Shown piece by piece: positions 23,754 to 31,186 of a stretch of DNA of 49,372 nucleotides. This stretch comes from JBBRQP01 sp038226175 (GTDB lineage: Bacteria; Cyanobacteriota; Cyanobacteriia; Gloeobacterales; Anthocerotibacteraceae). The stretch is from NCBI GenBank assembly GCA_038226175.1, contig JBBRQP010000016.1:1-49372 (forward strand), written 5' to 3'. Within the stretch, counting starts at the first letter, position 1; every line of letters starts with the position of its first letter. The translations under genes were made by a program, and so were the position numbers. The notes under the pieces were generated by a model. The model saw nothing but the letters and a program-made list of their open reading frames with translations. It did not search any database and had not been told where the DNA came from.

Positions 23754-25334
23754 ATGACCCAAATCTGGGTATGGTTTTGGTTACGTTATCGTTTATTTGT
23801 GGGTGGTCTGCGCCGTCAAAATCCGCAAGCCGCCTTTTTAATTGCTGGTTTTTTATTACTGATGTCTGCTTTTAGCGGTGTTATTTTTTTTATTGCTCTT
23901 GTTCAAGGCTTTTTACCCCAAAAAATTGCTGTATTCCCGGTTAGTTTTTGGTTACTAACTTGGCTACAGTTAGTTTTGAGTGTGACCGGACAAACCACAG
24001 GTACGGCGGTTAGTATCACTCCGCGTCCTTTTTTACTCTTGCCTTTGTCCCTATCCAAGCTATTTTGGCTCAGTGCTGTAACGGTTTACGCAGATTTTGC
24101 GTGTTGGTTTTTGCTGCCTAGTCTAAGCGCTCTGATTTTGGCTCCGACGGTTTACTACCATCAGCCTTGGGGACTGGTCATCTTGCTACTTGCCTTACTC
24201 TGGCTAGGGGTAGTCAGCCTCACGCTCAATGTTGTGATAACCCGTTTTGGACAAGGCACTGGGCGCAAACGAGAGACTCTCGTCGCTATTGGTATCGGCA
24301 TTATTTTAATTGTGCCGCAGCTAGTTTTGTTGGTAAGTCAAAAGTTTCCGGGGTGGGGAAAATGGATCTCGCAGAGTATTGACCCTTACCTGGTCTACTT
24401 GCCACCCCAAGCCTTAGCCCAAGCTAGCCTCGCCCTTGAGACCGGTAAGATCGCGCCTCTAGGCTGGGCTGTATGGCTAGTTATGGGCTGGTCGGCAGGG
24501 GCTTTGAGCTTAAGCTATACCTGGTTTCGGCAACTAGCTTTACAAACTGAGGGCGTGCCTCAAACTGAGCGTCAACCTACTGTGTCAGCTACGAATTACG
24601 ATTGGATACTGACTGGCATAAATGGGGCAATTATGACCAAACATCTCAAATATCTTGGGCGCAATCCCCTGTCTTATTTTGCCCTTTTGCCGCTGCTGCT
24701 ACTTTTTTTTGCCGCTGGACTTTTGGCTCTAAAAGCTGGAATTTGGGCTAATGTTGGTCTCTGGTTAGCAGTGGGTAATGTTTATTTATTGGCCGTGCCT
24801 TGGTTTACAAATCTCTTTGGTTGGGATAATACAGGCTTCAAAACCTATTTATTAGCACCAACGCCTTGGCATACCATCCTACGCGCTCACAATCTAGCTC
24901 AAGGCCTATGGACAGCAGTACCTGCATTATTAGGCGTGGGTATCACAGTAATCCTAGAACATCTGCCATTAGCAGCAGGCTGGTGCGGTGTGGTTGCAAT
25001 TGGTGTTTTTGGCTTGATTTATAGTGTGTTGGGCAATTGGTTTTCTGTGAGGTTTCCATTACCACGGCAATTCGGCTTTCAGGCCCGTCAAGGCAGTAAT
25101 ACTTGGATCGCGCTCCTTGCCGTAGTGCTTGCTCTGGGCATCAATCTAGTGGCAACGCTTCCGGTTGTTCTGTTAACAGTTAGTATTCTGATTTTCAAAA
25201 ATTACATCCTGTTTAATAGTGGTTTACTCCTATTATTGGGGAGCACTTTCTTGGCATATCATCTTGCCCTACCGGCTCAAGCGATTGCCCTAGCGCAGCG
25301 ACAAGATCAAATTTTGACACGACTAACCGAATGA
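23754..25334 (+). CDS. Polytopic membrane protein, ABC-2/exporter permease-like
   Basis: From ATG 23754 (TTG 23742 is an alternative) the protein has about 526 residues and roughly 12 hydrophobic helices, for example NPQAAFLIAGFLLLMSAFSG, PWGLVILLLALLWLGVVSLT, and a last block around YILFNSGLLLLLGSTFLAYH. A central soluble stretch (about 275-300) precedes MTKHLKYLGRNPLSYFALLP, reminiscent of permease subunits of ABC-2-type exporters. No ATPase is adjacent, so the partner must be elsewhere, or it works alone. It starts just after tRNA-Asp. No family could be fixed with confidence. Confidence 0.6.
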   Translation: MTQIWVWFWLRYRLFVGGLRRQNPQAAFLIAGFLLLMSAFSGVIFFIALVQGFLPQKIAVFPVSFWLLTWLQLVLSVTGQTTGTAVSITPRPFLLLPLSLSKLFWLSAVTVYADFACWFLLPSLSALILAPTVYYHQPWGLVILLLALLWLGVVSLTLNVVITRFGQGTGRKRETLVAIGIGIILIVPQLVLLVSQKFPGWGKWISQSIDPYLVYLPPQALAQASLALETGKIAPLGWAVWLVMGWSAGALSLSYTWFRQLALQTEGVPQTERQPTVSATNYDWILTGINGAIMTKHLKYLGRNPLSYFALLPLLLLFFAAGLLALKAGIWANVGLWLAVGNVYLLAVPWFTNLFGWDNTGFKTYLLAPTPWHTILRAHNLAQGLWTAVPALLGVGITVILEHLPLAAGWCGVVAIGVFGLIYSVLGNWFSVRFPLPRQFGFQARQGSNTWIALLAVVLALGINLVATLPVVLLTVSILIFKNYILFNSGLLLLLGSTFLAYHLALPAQAIALAQRQDQILTRLTE

Positions 25335-25363
25335 GCTGATAACAGCTTGCCAATGGTTTAGAT

Positions 25364-25840
25364 TTAATAAATAACTAAGGGTTGTAAGACTTCTTGCATC
25401 GCTAACTTTTGGGTTTCGTCATAGCCCCATTTTTGTAAAAAATTGTTGTAAATACCTGATCCTGTGGTCAATGTCAGCCACATTTCCCGTAATGGTAGCT
25501 GACACGATCTGACTTGAGGTAGCAGTTGCTGACAATAATAAACCACCCGCGCCGATTCAGCCGCTTGTTGATGATCCGCGTGTCGGGTATGCCAGACTAT
25601 CATGGCCTGCGCCATCACCAGATTTTTGACTAACAATTCAGGTACGGGGTCTGGGGCTTGATTTAGAATGGTAATCAGCTCTGGAGCTGCGCTCAGGTCA
25701 TGATCACTAGTCAGCAATACTACAAAAAAACCGCGTGCTCCCTGAGCTGTAGCTAATAGATGCTGTAGGTATATCCAATCAGGTTGGGCGGCTGCTAACC
25801 AAGTTTGGGCTTCATCTAGGGCAGCGGCAAAAGTGATCAT
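25364..25840 (-). CDS. Hypothetical cytoplasmic protein, divergent from the HEAT-repeat gene
   Basis: The start ATG 25840 gives about 158 residues: MITFAAALDEAQTWLAAAQP followed by helices such as YLQHLLATAQGARGFFVVLL and LVKNLVMAQAMIVWHTRHAD. It appears all-alpha with no signal peptide or membrane segment. The longer frame to 25951 would overlap the divergent HEAT-repeat gene, so I prefer the shorter start. No family recognised. The head-to-head arrangement with the HEAT-repeat gene (45 bp apart) suggests shared regulation but does not give a function. Confidence 0.55.
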   Translation of the reverse strand: MITFAAALDEAQTWLAAAQPDWIYLQHLLATAQGARGFFVVLLTSDHDLSAAPELITILNQAPDPVPELLVKNLVMAQAMIVWHTRHADHQQAAESARVVYYCQQLLPQVRSCQLPLREMWLTLTTGSGIYNNFLQKWGYDETQKLAMQEVLQPLVIY

Positions 25841-25885
25841 GGTAGATAAAGAACCAACGTGGTAGTAAAAGTTTACAATAAATCT

Positions 25886-26548
25886 ATGGAAGAAAATGGC
25901 CTCCTCTGGCAAGATCCCGCGGACACGCTGACTACGGAATTTATCCCGCAATGGGAAGAGCCGATCAGTGAGGAAGTCGTTTGCCCGGATGTCGATGCAA
26001 TCTTACACCAACTCAATGCCACAGCAGTCTCAGAACGCATGCAAGCGGCTCGTGAATTTGCCGAAATTGTCGAACCCCGGGCAATTCCCCGTTTGATTGC
26101 GCTACTTGCTGACCCTTGCCCCCTCGTGCGCATTAGTGCAGCCTATGGTTTGGGGCGTAATCCTGACCCGGCTGCTGTTGAGCCGTTGATTCAATGTCTC
26201 AGTGATTTTAATGATTATGTCCGTAAAGGCGCCGTGTGGGCATTAGGCAATTGTAAAGATGAACGCGCCTTGTACCCACTTTTACAATCTCTGCGTTTTG
26301 ATATCTCGGCAATCAGGCTTTGGAGTGCTAGTGCTCTAGGGCAATTGGGGAATCTCGGGGCGATTGATTGGTTAATTCTGGCTTTACACCGTGATCCAGA
26401 TGCCGCAGTACGGGCTAATAGTGCTTGGGCTTTGGGTCGCCTTGGTGATGAACGGGTGGTCTCTGACCTACAGCTTGGTCTGTCAGATATGGATCTCGGG
26501 GTGCAGCAAGATTGTCAGGCCGCTCTGCTTCACCTAGGTTTGGCATAG
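25886..26548 (+). CDS. HEAT-repeat (PBS-lyase-like) protein
   Basis: The 220-residue protein from ATG 25886 has an acidic N-terminal 45 residues and then about five HEAT repeats of some 31 residues. Examples are AIPRLIALLADPCPLVRISA, YVRKGAVWALGNCKDERALY, AIRLWSASALGQLGNLGAID and AVRANSAWALGRLGDERVVS. The repeats resemble those of CpcE/NblB-type phycobilin lyases and related scaffolds, which are abundant in cyanobacteria. Neither lyase activity nor a partner can be shown. The 3' end overlaps convergent asd by 15 bp. Confidence 0.82.
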   Translation: MEENGLLWQDPADTLTTEFIPQWEEPISEEVVCPDVDAILHQLNATAVSERMQAAREFAEIVEPRAIPRLIALLADPCPLVRISAAYGLGRNPDPAAVEPLIQCLSDFNDYVRKGAVWALGNCKDERALYPLLQSLRFDISAIRLWSASALGQLGNLGAIDWLILALHRDPDAAVRANSAWALGRLGDERVVSDLQLGLSDMDLGVQQDCQAALLHLGLA

Positions 26549-27532
26549 GGCTTCAGCGATTTGTAGGGCATTGAGAGCCGCGCCTTTACGAATTTGGTCA
26601 CCACAGAGCCAGAGTTCGAGGGCATTAGCACAAGAGAGGTCTTGGCGAATCCGCCCGACGAGTACTGCATCTTGACCGCTTGCCACTAAAGGCATGGGAA
26701 AATAATTGCGCTCCCAGTCTTCAACTAGGCTAATACCGGGTGCTGCGGCTAAAATTGCTCGGGCTTCGGCGACTGGAAAGGGTTCAGCAAATTCAATATT
26801 GACGGATTCGGAATGGGCTCGCAAAATTGGCACCCGTACACAGGTTGCTGTAATCGCCAACTCTGGAGCATGTAAAATTTTGCGTGTCTCTAAGATCATT
26901 TTGCGCTCTTCTTCACAATAGAAATCAGGGCCAATCGTCGAGTTGTGGGGAAATAAATTAAATGCAATCTGATAAGGAAAGACCTCAGGCTGCGCTGCCT
27001 CACCCGCTAAAACCCGCTCAGTCTGATGGGTGAGTTCTGCCATAGCTGGTAAACCAGCACCACTAGCAGCTTGATAAGTCGAGACTACAATGCGGCGAAT
27101 CGGGCGCACCCGGTGCAAAGGTGCCAGAGCCAGAACCAGCAAAATCGTAGAACAATTAGGATTGGCAATAATCGTAACACTGCTTAATAAATCAGCGGCA
27201 TTGACTTCAGGCACCACTAAAGGCACCTCGGGGTTCATACGGTAAGCACTAGAGTTATCGATAAAAATCGCCCCAGCTTGCTTGATCACAGGCTCCCAGG
27301 TTTCGGCTAATGCCTGCCCCGTACAGCCAAATACAAAATCTAGACCCGCAAATTGTTCGGGAGCAATTGCTTCTATAGCACCCCACGGTGTAACCTTACC
27401 GACCGACCGCTCAGAGGCCAAAAGCTTAAGGCGCCCCACCGGAAAGTTGCGCTCCTCAATTAAGCTCAACAGTTCACCGCCGACGGCTCCAGTTGCCCCT
27501 AAAATTCCTAGATGATAAACTGTTCTTGTCAT
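26534..27532 (-). CDS. asd: Aspartate-semialdehyde dehydrogenase
   Basis: Asd reduces aspartyl phosphate to aspartate semialdehyde, the branch point for Lys, Thr and Met synthesis. The NADP-binding start is LGILGATGAVGGELLSLIEE, the nucleophile is C127 in NPNCST, and the general base is H240 in VPILRAHSESVN. Length 332 residues, standard for the bacterial subfamily. It is a single gene on its strand, convergent with the HEAT-repeat gene and divergent from a small exported protein gene. Confidence 0.96.
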   Translation of the reverse strand: MTRTVYHLGILGATGAVGGELLSLIEERNFPVGRLKLLASERSVGKVTPWGAIEAIAPEQFAGLDFVFGCTGQALAETWEPVIKQAGAIFIDNSSAYRMNPEVPLVVPEVNAADLLSSVTIIANPNCSTILLVLALAPLHRVRPIRRIVVSTYQAASGAGLPAMAELTHQTERVLAGEAAQPEVFPYQIAFNLFPHNSTIGPDFYCEEERKMILETRKILHAPELAITATCVRVPILRAHSESVNIEFAEPFPVAEARAILAAAPGISLVEDWERNYFPMPLVASGQDAVLVGRIRQDLSCANALELWLCGDQIRKGAALNALQIAEALCQT

Positions 27533-27568
27533 AGAGTTATTATAAGGAATTAGGAGCGGAGACAGACC

Positions 27569-27898
27569 ATGAAAGTTTGGATTACCTGTTTGCTCAGTTT
27601 AATTTTTACGCTTCCGGCACTGGCTCAGACCGGAGCTAGTCCTTACGCCAACAGCAGTGGCAAACCTTCCGATGCGTCTTTAGATGCTCAATCCGGTAAT
27701 CTAGACATCTTTAGCTTGGTTCATCGCGCTAATTTGGCTAATACTAAGACGTTCTCCGAATTCAAACAAAACTCTGGTCAAGAGCTAGACGATGCTGTAG
27801 CTAAATTCCGGGCTCGCACGCCCTTACGCATTAGTCCGGCTGTATTGCAAGCTGCTCCTACGACGGTACCCGCCGCTCCAACTACCCCGCCACGCTAA
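27569..27898 (+). CDS. Small exported hypothetical protein
   Basis: The protein has 109 residues and a clear signal peptide (MKVWITCLLSLIFTLPALA, cleaving before QTGAS). ATG has AGGAG 13 nt upstream. The mature part has a Ser/Gly/Asn-rich linker, a helical core (NLDIFSLVHRANLANTKTFS, then ELDDAVAKFRAR), and a Pro/Thr/Ala-rich tail (APTTVPAAPTTPPR) typical of cell-envelope proteins. No family recognised. It precedes ahcY by about 60 bp. Confidence 0.62.
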   Translation: MKVWITCLLSLIFTLPALAQTGASPYANSSGKPSDASLDAQSGNLDIFSLVHRANLANTKTFSEFKQNSGQELDDAVAKFRARTPLRISPAVLQAAPTTVPAAPTTPPR

Positions 27899-27956
27899 GT
27901 GTCTCCCAGGATTTCCTGTTACCATAGGCAAGTTGGCAAAAATAGGAAGTAAGCGC

Positions 27957-29231
27957 ATGACTGTTGGTTTGAAGCTCAACTATGAAGTGACCGACCTGTC
28001 ACTTGCCCCACAAGGTTCTCAACGCATCACTTGGGCTGGACGTGAAATGCCCGTACTCAAACAAATTCGGCAACGGTTTACCCAAGACCGCCCTCTAGCC
28101 GGTGTCAAAATTTCTGCCTGCTGCCATATCACCACCGAAACTGCTAATCTTGCGATTACCCTCAAAGCCGGCGGTGCTGATACGGTTTTGATTGCAAGTA
28201 ACCCGCTCTCAACCCAAGATGATGTAGCCGCAGCACTAGTGGTAGATCACGGTATTGCTGTTTTTGCGAAACGTGGTGAAGATACCGCGACCTATTTGCG
28301 TCATGTCGAAATTGCCCTCGACCACCAACCCGCCATTATTGTAGATGACGGTTCTGATGTCGTTGCCACTATGGTCAAACAGCGGCCTGAATTGCTCTCT
28401 CACCTGATTGGCACCACCGAAGAAACTACGACCGGAATCGCCCGGCTCAAAGCTATGCTAGCAAGCGGTGTTCTCAATTTTCCAGCGATGGCAGTCAACG
28501 ACTCGCAAACTAAGCATCTCTTTGACAATCGCTATGGTACAGGCCAATCTACCCTTGATGGTATTATCCGAGCCACCAATATTCTTTTGGCAGGTAAAGT
28601 GATCGTGGTCGCTGGCTATGGCTGGTGCGGTAAAGGCACTGCCCAACGCGCTCGTGGCCTCGGCGCTAAAGTTGTAATTACCGAAATCAATCCTGTCGCT
28701 GCCCTCGAAGCCAATATGGACGGTTTTGAGGTGATGCCCATGGAAAAAGCGGCCGCCGTCGGCGATATTTTTATCACGGTTACTGGAAATAAACATGTCA
28801 TCCGTCGTGAACATTTTCATTTTATGAAAGATGGCGCAATGGTGTGTAACTCGGGTCACTTTGATATCGAAATTGACCTAGTTTCTCTGGGTGAACTCTC
28901 GAGTACTAAGCGCACAGTCCGGCCTTTTGTCGAAGAATATGTGCTAGAAGATAAGTCGATCATTGTGCTGGGTCAAGGCCGTCTGATCAACCTTGCCGCC
29001 GCTGAAGGTCACCCTGCGAGCGTCATGGACATGAGCTTTGCTAACCAAGCCCTGGCGGTAGAATATCTTGTCCAACAGCAAGGCTTACTGGCTCCAGGCA
29101 TCTATAATTTGCCCACAGAGCTAGATGAGCAGATTGCTTTCCTCAAGCTAGCCGCTATGGGTATTGGCATGGATAAGCTAACCGCTGACCAGATTCACTA
29201 CATGAATTCTTGGGATGAAGGCACCAGCTAA
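27957..29231 (+). CDS. ahcY: Adenosylhomocysteinase (S-adenosyl-L-homocysteine hydrolase)
   Basis: AhcY splits S-adenosylhomocysteine into adenosine and homocysteine, removing a product inhibitor of methyltransferases such as RsmI. The NAD-binding motif GYGWCGKGTAQRARG, the substrate-site NDSQTKHLFDNRYGTGQS and the closing GHPASVMDMSFANQALA with GHFDIEI are all present. ATG 27957 follows a GGAAG SD by 7 nt and gives 424 residues, the length of the form without the 40-residue insertion; TTG 27933 is a less likely upstream start. Confidence 0.97.
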   Translation: MTVGLKLNYEVTDLSLAPQGSQRITWAGREMPVLKQIRQRFTQDRPLAGVKISACCHITTETANLAITLKAGGADTVLIASNPLSTQDDVAAALVVDHGIAVFAKRGEDTATYLRHVEIALDHQPAIIVDDGSDVVATMVKQRPELLSHLIGTTEETTTGIARLKAMLASGVLNFPAMAVNDSQTKHLFDNRYGTGQSTLDGIIRATNILLAGKVIVVAGYGWCGKGTAQRARGLGAKVVITEINPVAALEANMDGFEVMPMEKAAAVGDIFITVTGNKHVIRREHFHFMKDGAMVCNSGHFDIEIDLVSLGELSSTKRTVRPFVEEYVLEDKSIIVLGQGRLINLAAAEGHPASVMDMSFANQALAVEYLVQQQGLLAPGIYNLPTELDEQIAFLKLAAMGIGMDKLTADQIHYMNSWDEGTS

Positions 29232-29253
29232 GCTAGTTAGCTAGAGTCTTGAT

Positions 29254-29281
29254 GCCACGCTGTGAATATTTACGGCGTGGC
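29254..29281 (+). terminator. Hairpin after ahcY
   Basis: GCCACGC at 29254-29260 pairs with GCGTGGC at 29275-29281 over a 14-nt AT-rich loop, 22 nt after the ahcY stop. No T-run follows; instead TATACT (29283-29288) overlaps the expected -10 of tRNA-Val. It is a weak or factor-dependent terminator, with the tRNA promoter directly behind it. Confidence 0.45.
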
Positions 29282-29282
29282 G

Positions 29283-29288
29283 TATACT
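29283..29288 (+). promoter_or_regulatory. Candidate -10 of tRNA-Val
   Basis: TATACT ends 9 nt before the tRNA. The -35 position falls in the loop of the preceding hairpin (TGTGAA, 16-bp spacer), a weak match. Confidence 0.4.
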
Positions 29289-29297
29289 AAAAAATAT

Positions 29298-29369
29298 GGG
29301 CGTTTGGCTCAGCGGTAGAGCACTTCCTTCACACGGAAGGGGTCACTGGTTCAAATCCAGTAACGCCCA
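29298..29369 (+). tRNA. tRNA-Val (anticodon CAC)
   Basis: The cloverleaf has acceptor GGGCGTT/AACGCCC with discriminator A, D arm GCTC/GAGC, anticodon stem CTTCC/GGAAG around loop TTCACAC (anticodon CAC, 29330-29332, reads GUG), and T arm with GGTTCAAATCC. The 3' CCA is not encoded and must be added by tRNA nucleotidyltransferase. Confidence 0.97.
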
Positions 29370-29376
29370 AGTCTTG

Positions 29377-29401
29377 AAACCCTCTCTAGCAGAGGGTTTT
29401 T
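29377..29401 (+). terminator. Rho-independent terminator of tRNA-Val
   Basis: AAACCCTCT (29377-29385), loop CTAGC, and AGAGGGTTT followed by further T form a 9-bp stem with a short T-run 8 nt after the tRNA. Confidence 0.82.
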
Positions 29402-29496
29402 GATTATCTCTCTAGGGACATGTCTTCTAAAAATCATGTTTATGCAGATACAGTTTAGTGTCTTTTCAGAGTAAGTTAGGCACGGCTTAGGTCATG

Positions 29497-29519
29497 GTTA
29501 ATATTTGCCAAATATTAAC
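29497..29519. repeat. Perfect 11-bp palindrome in the gap after tRNA-Val
   Basis: GTTAATATTTG and CAAATATTAAC are exact reverse complements around a single C. The 200-bp gap between the tRNA terminator and the convergent lipoprotein gene otherwise holds nothing I recognise. It could be a protein-binding site or the 3' hairpin of the lipoprotein transcript. Confidence 0.5.
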
Positions 29520-29604
29520 TTTATCGACCACGCCATATAAAGACAAGTCAACAGCAGTTCAAACTTCCTATAGAACGCCACCCAATGCTTAATCTCATGC
29601 AGGA

Positions 29605-30015
29605 TTAGGGTTCATTAGGACGATAGGGCTTACCCGCAAAAATAATCGCCATCCCAGCGGCATGACCTAGGCGATCCGTGACCAGCCCTGTTCCTTTTTT
29701 AGAAAAATATTCATCCATTGCCGTACACAAAGTCTCGGGTGTCAAACTATTGGTCTTGGCACTAATTGAGAAACTTGAAGTCCCCGAAGCTTTGTAGGAG
29801 CGCATCGAAGCCCGACAAAAGATTAATTTTTGATCAGCGCTTGCAGTAGCCCATAGTGCGCCCGTGTCGTCCCCACTCAATTTTTGCGTGATATTAGAGG
29901 TTGCTGCAACAGCAGTATCAGCGGTTTTGATAGCGGGGCTTTGACTGGCACAACCCACCAAAACTAGCGGCAAGACAAAAAACCAAGGCTTATTCGTCAT
30001 CGTGACTGCATCCAT
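29605..30015 (-). CDS. Small lipoprotein, function unknown
   Basis: The protein has 136 residues with a lipoprotein signal: charged NK, hydrophobic PWFFVLPLVL, and the lipobox LVGC at about residue 22, so the mature protein is lipid-anchored on the Cys. The mature domain reads as mostly helical, with two further Cys (IFCRAS and ETLCTAMDEYF) that may form a disulfide, and GLVTDRLGHAAGMAII. A second ATG five codons in gives a shorter leader. No family recognised. Downstream of an alpha/beta-hydrolase gene on the same strand (gap 48 bp). Confidence 0.62.
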   Translation of the reverse strand: MDAVTMTNKPWFFVLPLVLVGCASQSPAIKTADTAVAATSNITQKLSGDDTGALWATASADQKLIFCRASMRSYKASGTSSFSISAKTNSLTPETLCTAMDEYFSKKGTGLVTDRLGHAAGMAIIFAGKPYRPNEP

Positions 30016-30063
30016 TATGAGTTACTAACTAATTGTAAAGCACGGTTTCTTCGGTGAACATAT

Positions 30064-30927
30064 TCATCCCAGCGCAGAGATCGCTTGGCGCAGGTCTCGG
30101 GCCACAATGTGCGGTAATTCTAGTTGTGGAGTCGTAGCGGTATCAGGAATCACCTCAAAAACTTTGACTAGGGAGCTGAGATGGGCGAGTCGTAGCCCTT
30201 GGCTAGGGGGGGCAAACTGCGCGGTCTCGCCCCAAAAGATTGCTGTAGGCGTTTGTAATTTAGGCAGCCACAGCGCAAGGTCAAAGCAAAGATTGCCCTT
30301 GAGAAACGAAAATGCAGAATATTCAGCATTGGGCTGGGTCGCTGATTGATAATAGGCTTCAACCATAGCTTCTGTGACTCGTTCGCCATGAGCAAACAGA
30401 CGGTATTGCAAAAAAGAGCGGATATTGGCGCGTGTCGCAATACCCTGACGATAAAAAAGTGTATTGAGTATAGGGATATTTGCAGCCACTTGAAAAAATG
30501 TGTTGTTGTAGGGATGACCAAAATCCGATAATCCAGTGGGGCACATCAATAACAAATGGCGGAATAAGGCCGGTGTTTCACAGGCCAAACGCACCACCCA
30601 AGCCGCCATCACACTTGATGCCACTATAGTTACGGGTTGACTACAGGTCTGAGCCAAAAATTCGCGCACACCGATCAGGTAATCTTGAGGCAGGTAGTCG
30701 CGACGCTGATGCTCTGATGCCCCCCAGCCCGGTAAATCTGGGGCAAATACCTGATATCTATCCATAAATTGAGGATAGACTAATGACCACTCAAACGCTG
30801 AAGACCCGCCACCAAAGCCGTGTAAGAAGACTAAGGGTTCGCCATTACCACCCCAGGTATAACTAATCCTGCCGACTGAAGTCGTCAGGGTTGTGCGGCT
30901 AAAGCCTAGGGTTGATGAAGGTGCCAT
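30064..30927 (-). CDS. Alpha/beta-hydrolase-fold protein missing two triad residues
   Basis: The 287-residue protein has the fold clearly: the oxyanion strand PLVFLHGFGGGSSAFEWS and FAPDLPGWGASE. The nucleophile elbow reads VASSVMAAW with likely Ser105, where canonical members have GxSxG. The usual acid motif WGExDxxxP reads WGETAQFAPP, with Ala in place of Asp, and the usual GHxPxxExP reads ATTPQLELP, with Thr for His. The Ser remains but its partners are not in place. It may be a binding protein, or residues elsewhere may substitute. It is on the same strand as the lipoprotein gene. Confidence 0.83.
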   Translation of the reverse strand: MAPSSTLGFSRTTLTTSVGRISYTWGGNGEPLVFLHGFGGGSSAFEWSLVYPQFMDRYQVFAPDLPGWGASEHQRRDYLPQDYLIGVREFLAQTCSQPVTIVASSVMAAWVVRLACETPALFRHLLLMCPTGLSDFGHPYNNTFFQVAANIPILNTLFYRQGIATRANIRSFLQYRLFAHGERVTEAMVEAYYQSATQPNAEYSAFSFLKGNLCFDLALWLPKLQTPTAIFWGETAQFAPPSQGLRLAHLSSLVKVFEVIPDTATTPQLELPHIVARDLRQAISALG

Positions 30928-31186
30928 TCCCCTATTTTAGCTCCCCGGCATAAGCCTTGCGATCTACCTGTAGGGTGAGCGTCAGGATTGGCTTAGGGAA
31001 AATTCAGTCACTTCCCGGGCTGAACTAGTCACGCAGCTATGCACTAGTCGAGGATCAAAAGATCAGTGTGTAAGCAAACAAGGTCTTGGAAACACAACAA
31101 GTTGAAAATTTGTGCGTTACTTTACAAAAAAATCTCTCTGGTGCGTTATGCTAATTGCCCATTAAGACCTAGGTTTTTTTTAATTC

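Noticed and set aside
28458..28859. 133-codon reverse frame opposite ahcY
   Set aside because: Shadow of the conserved NAD-binding region of ahcY.
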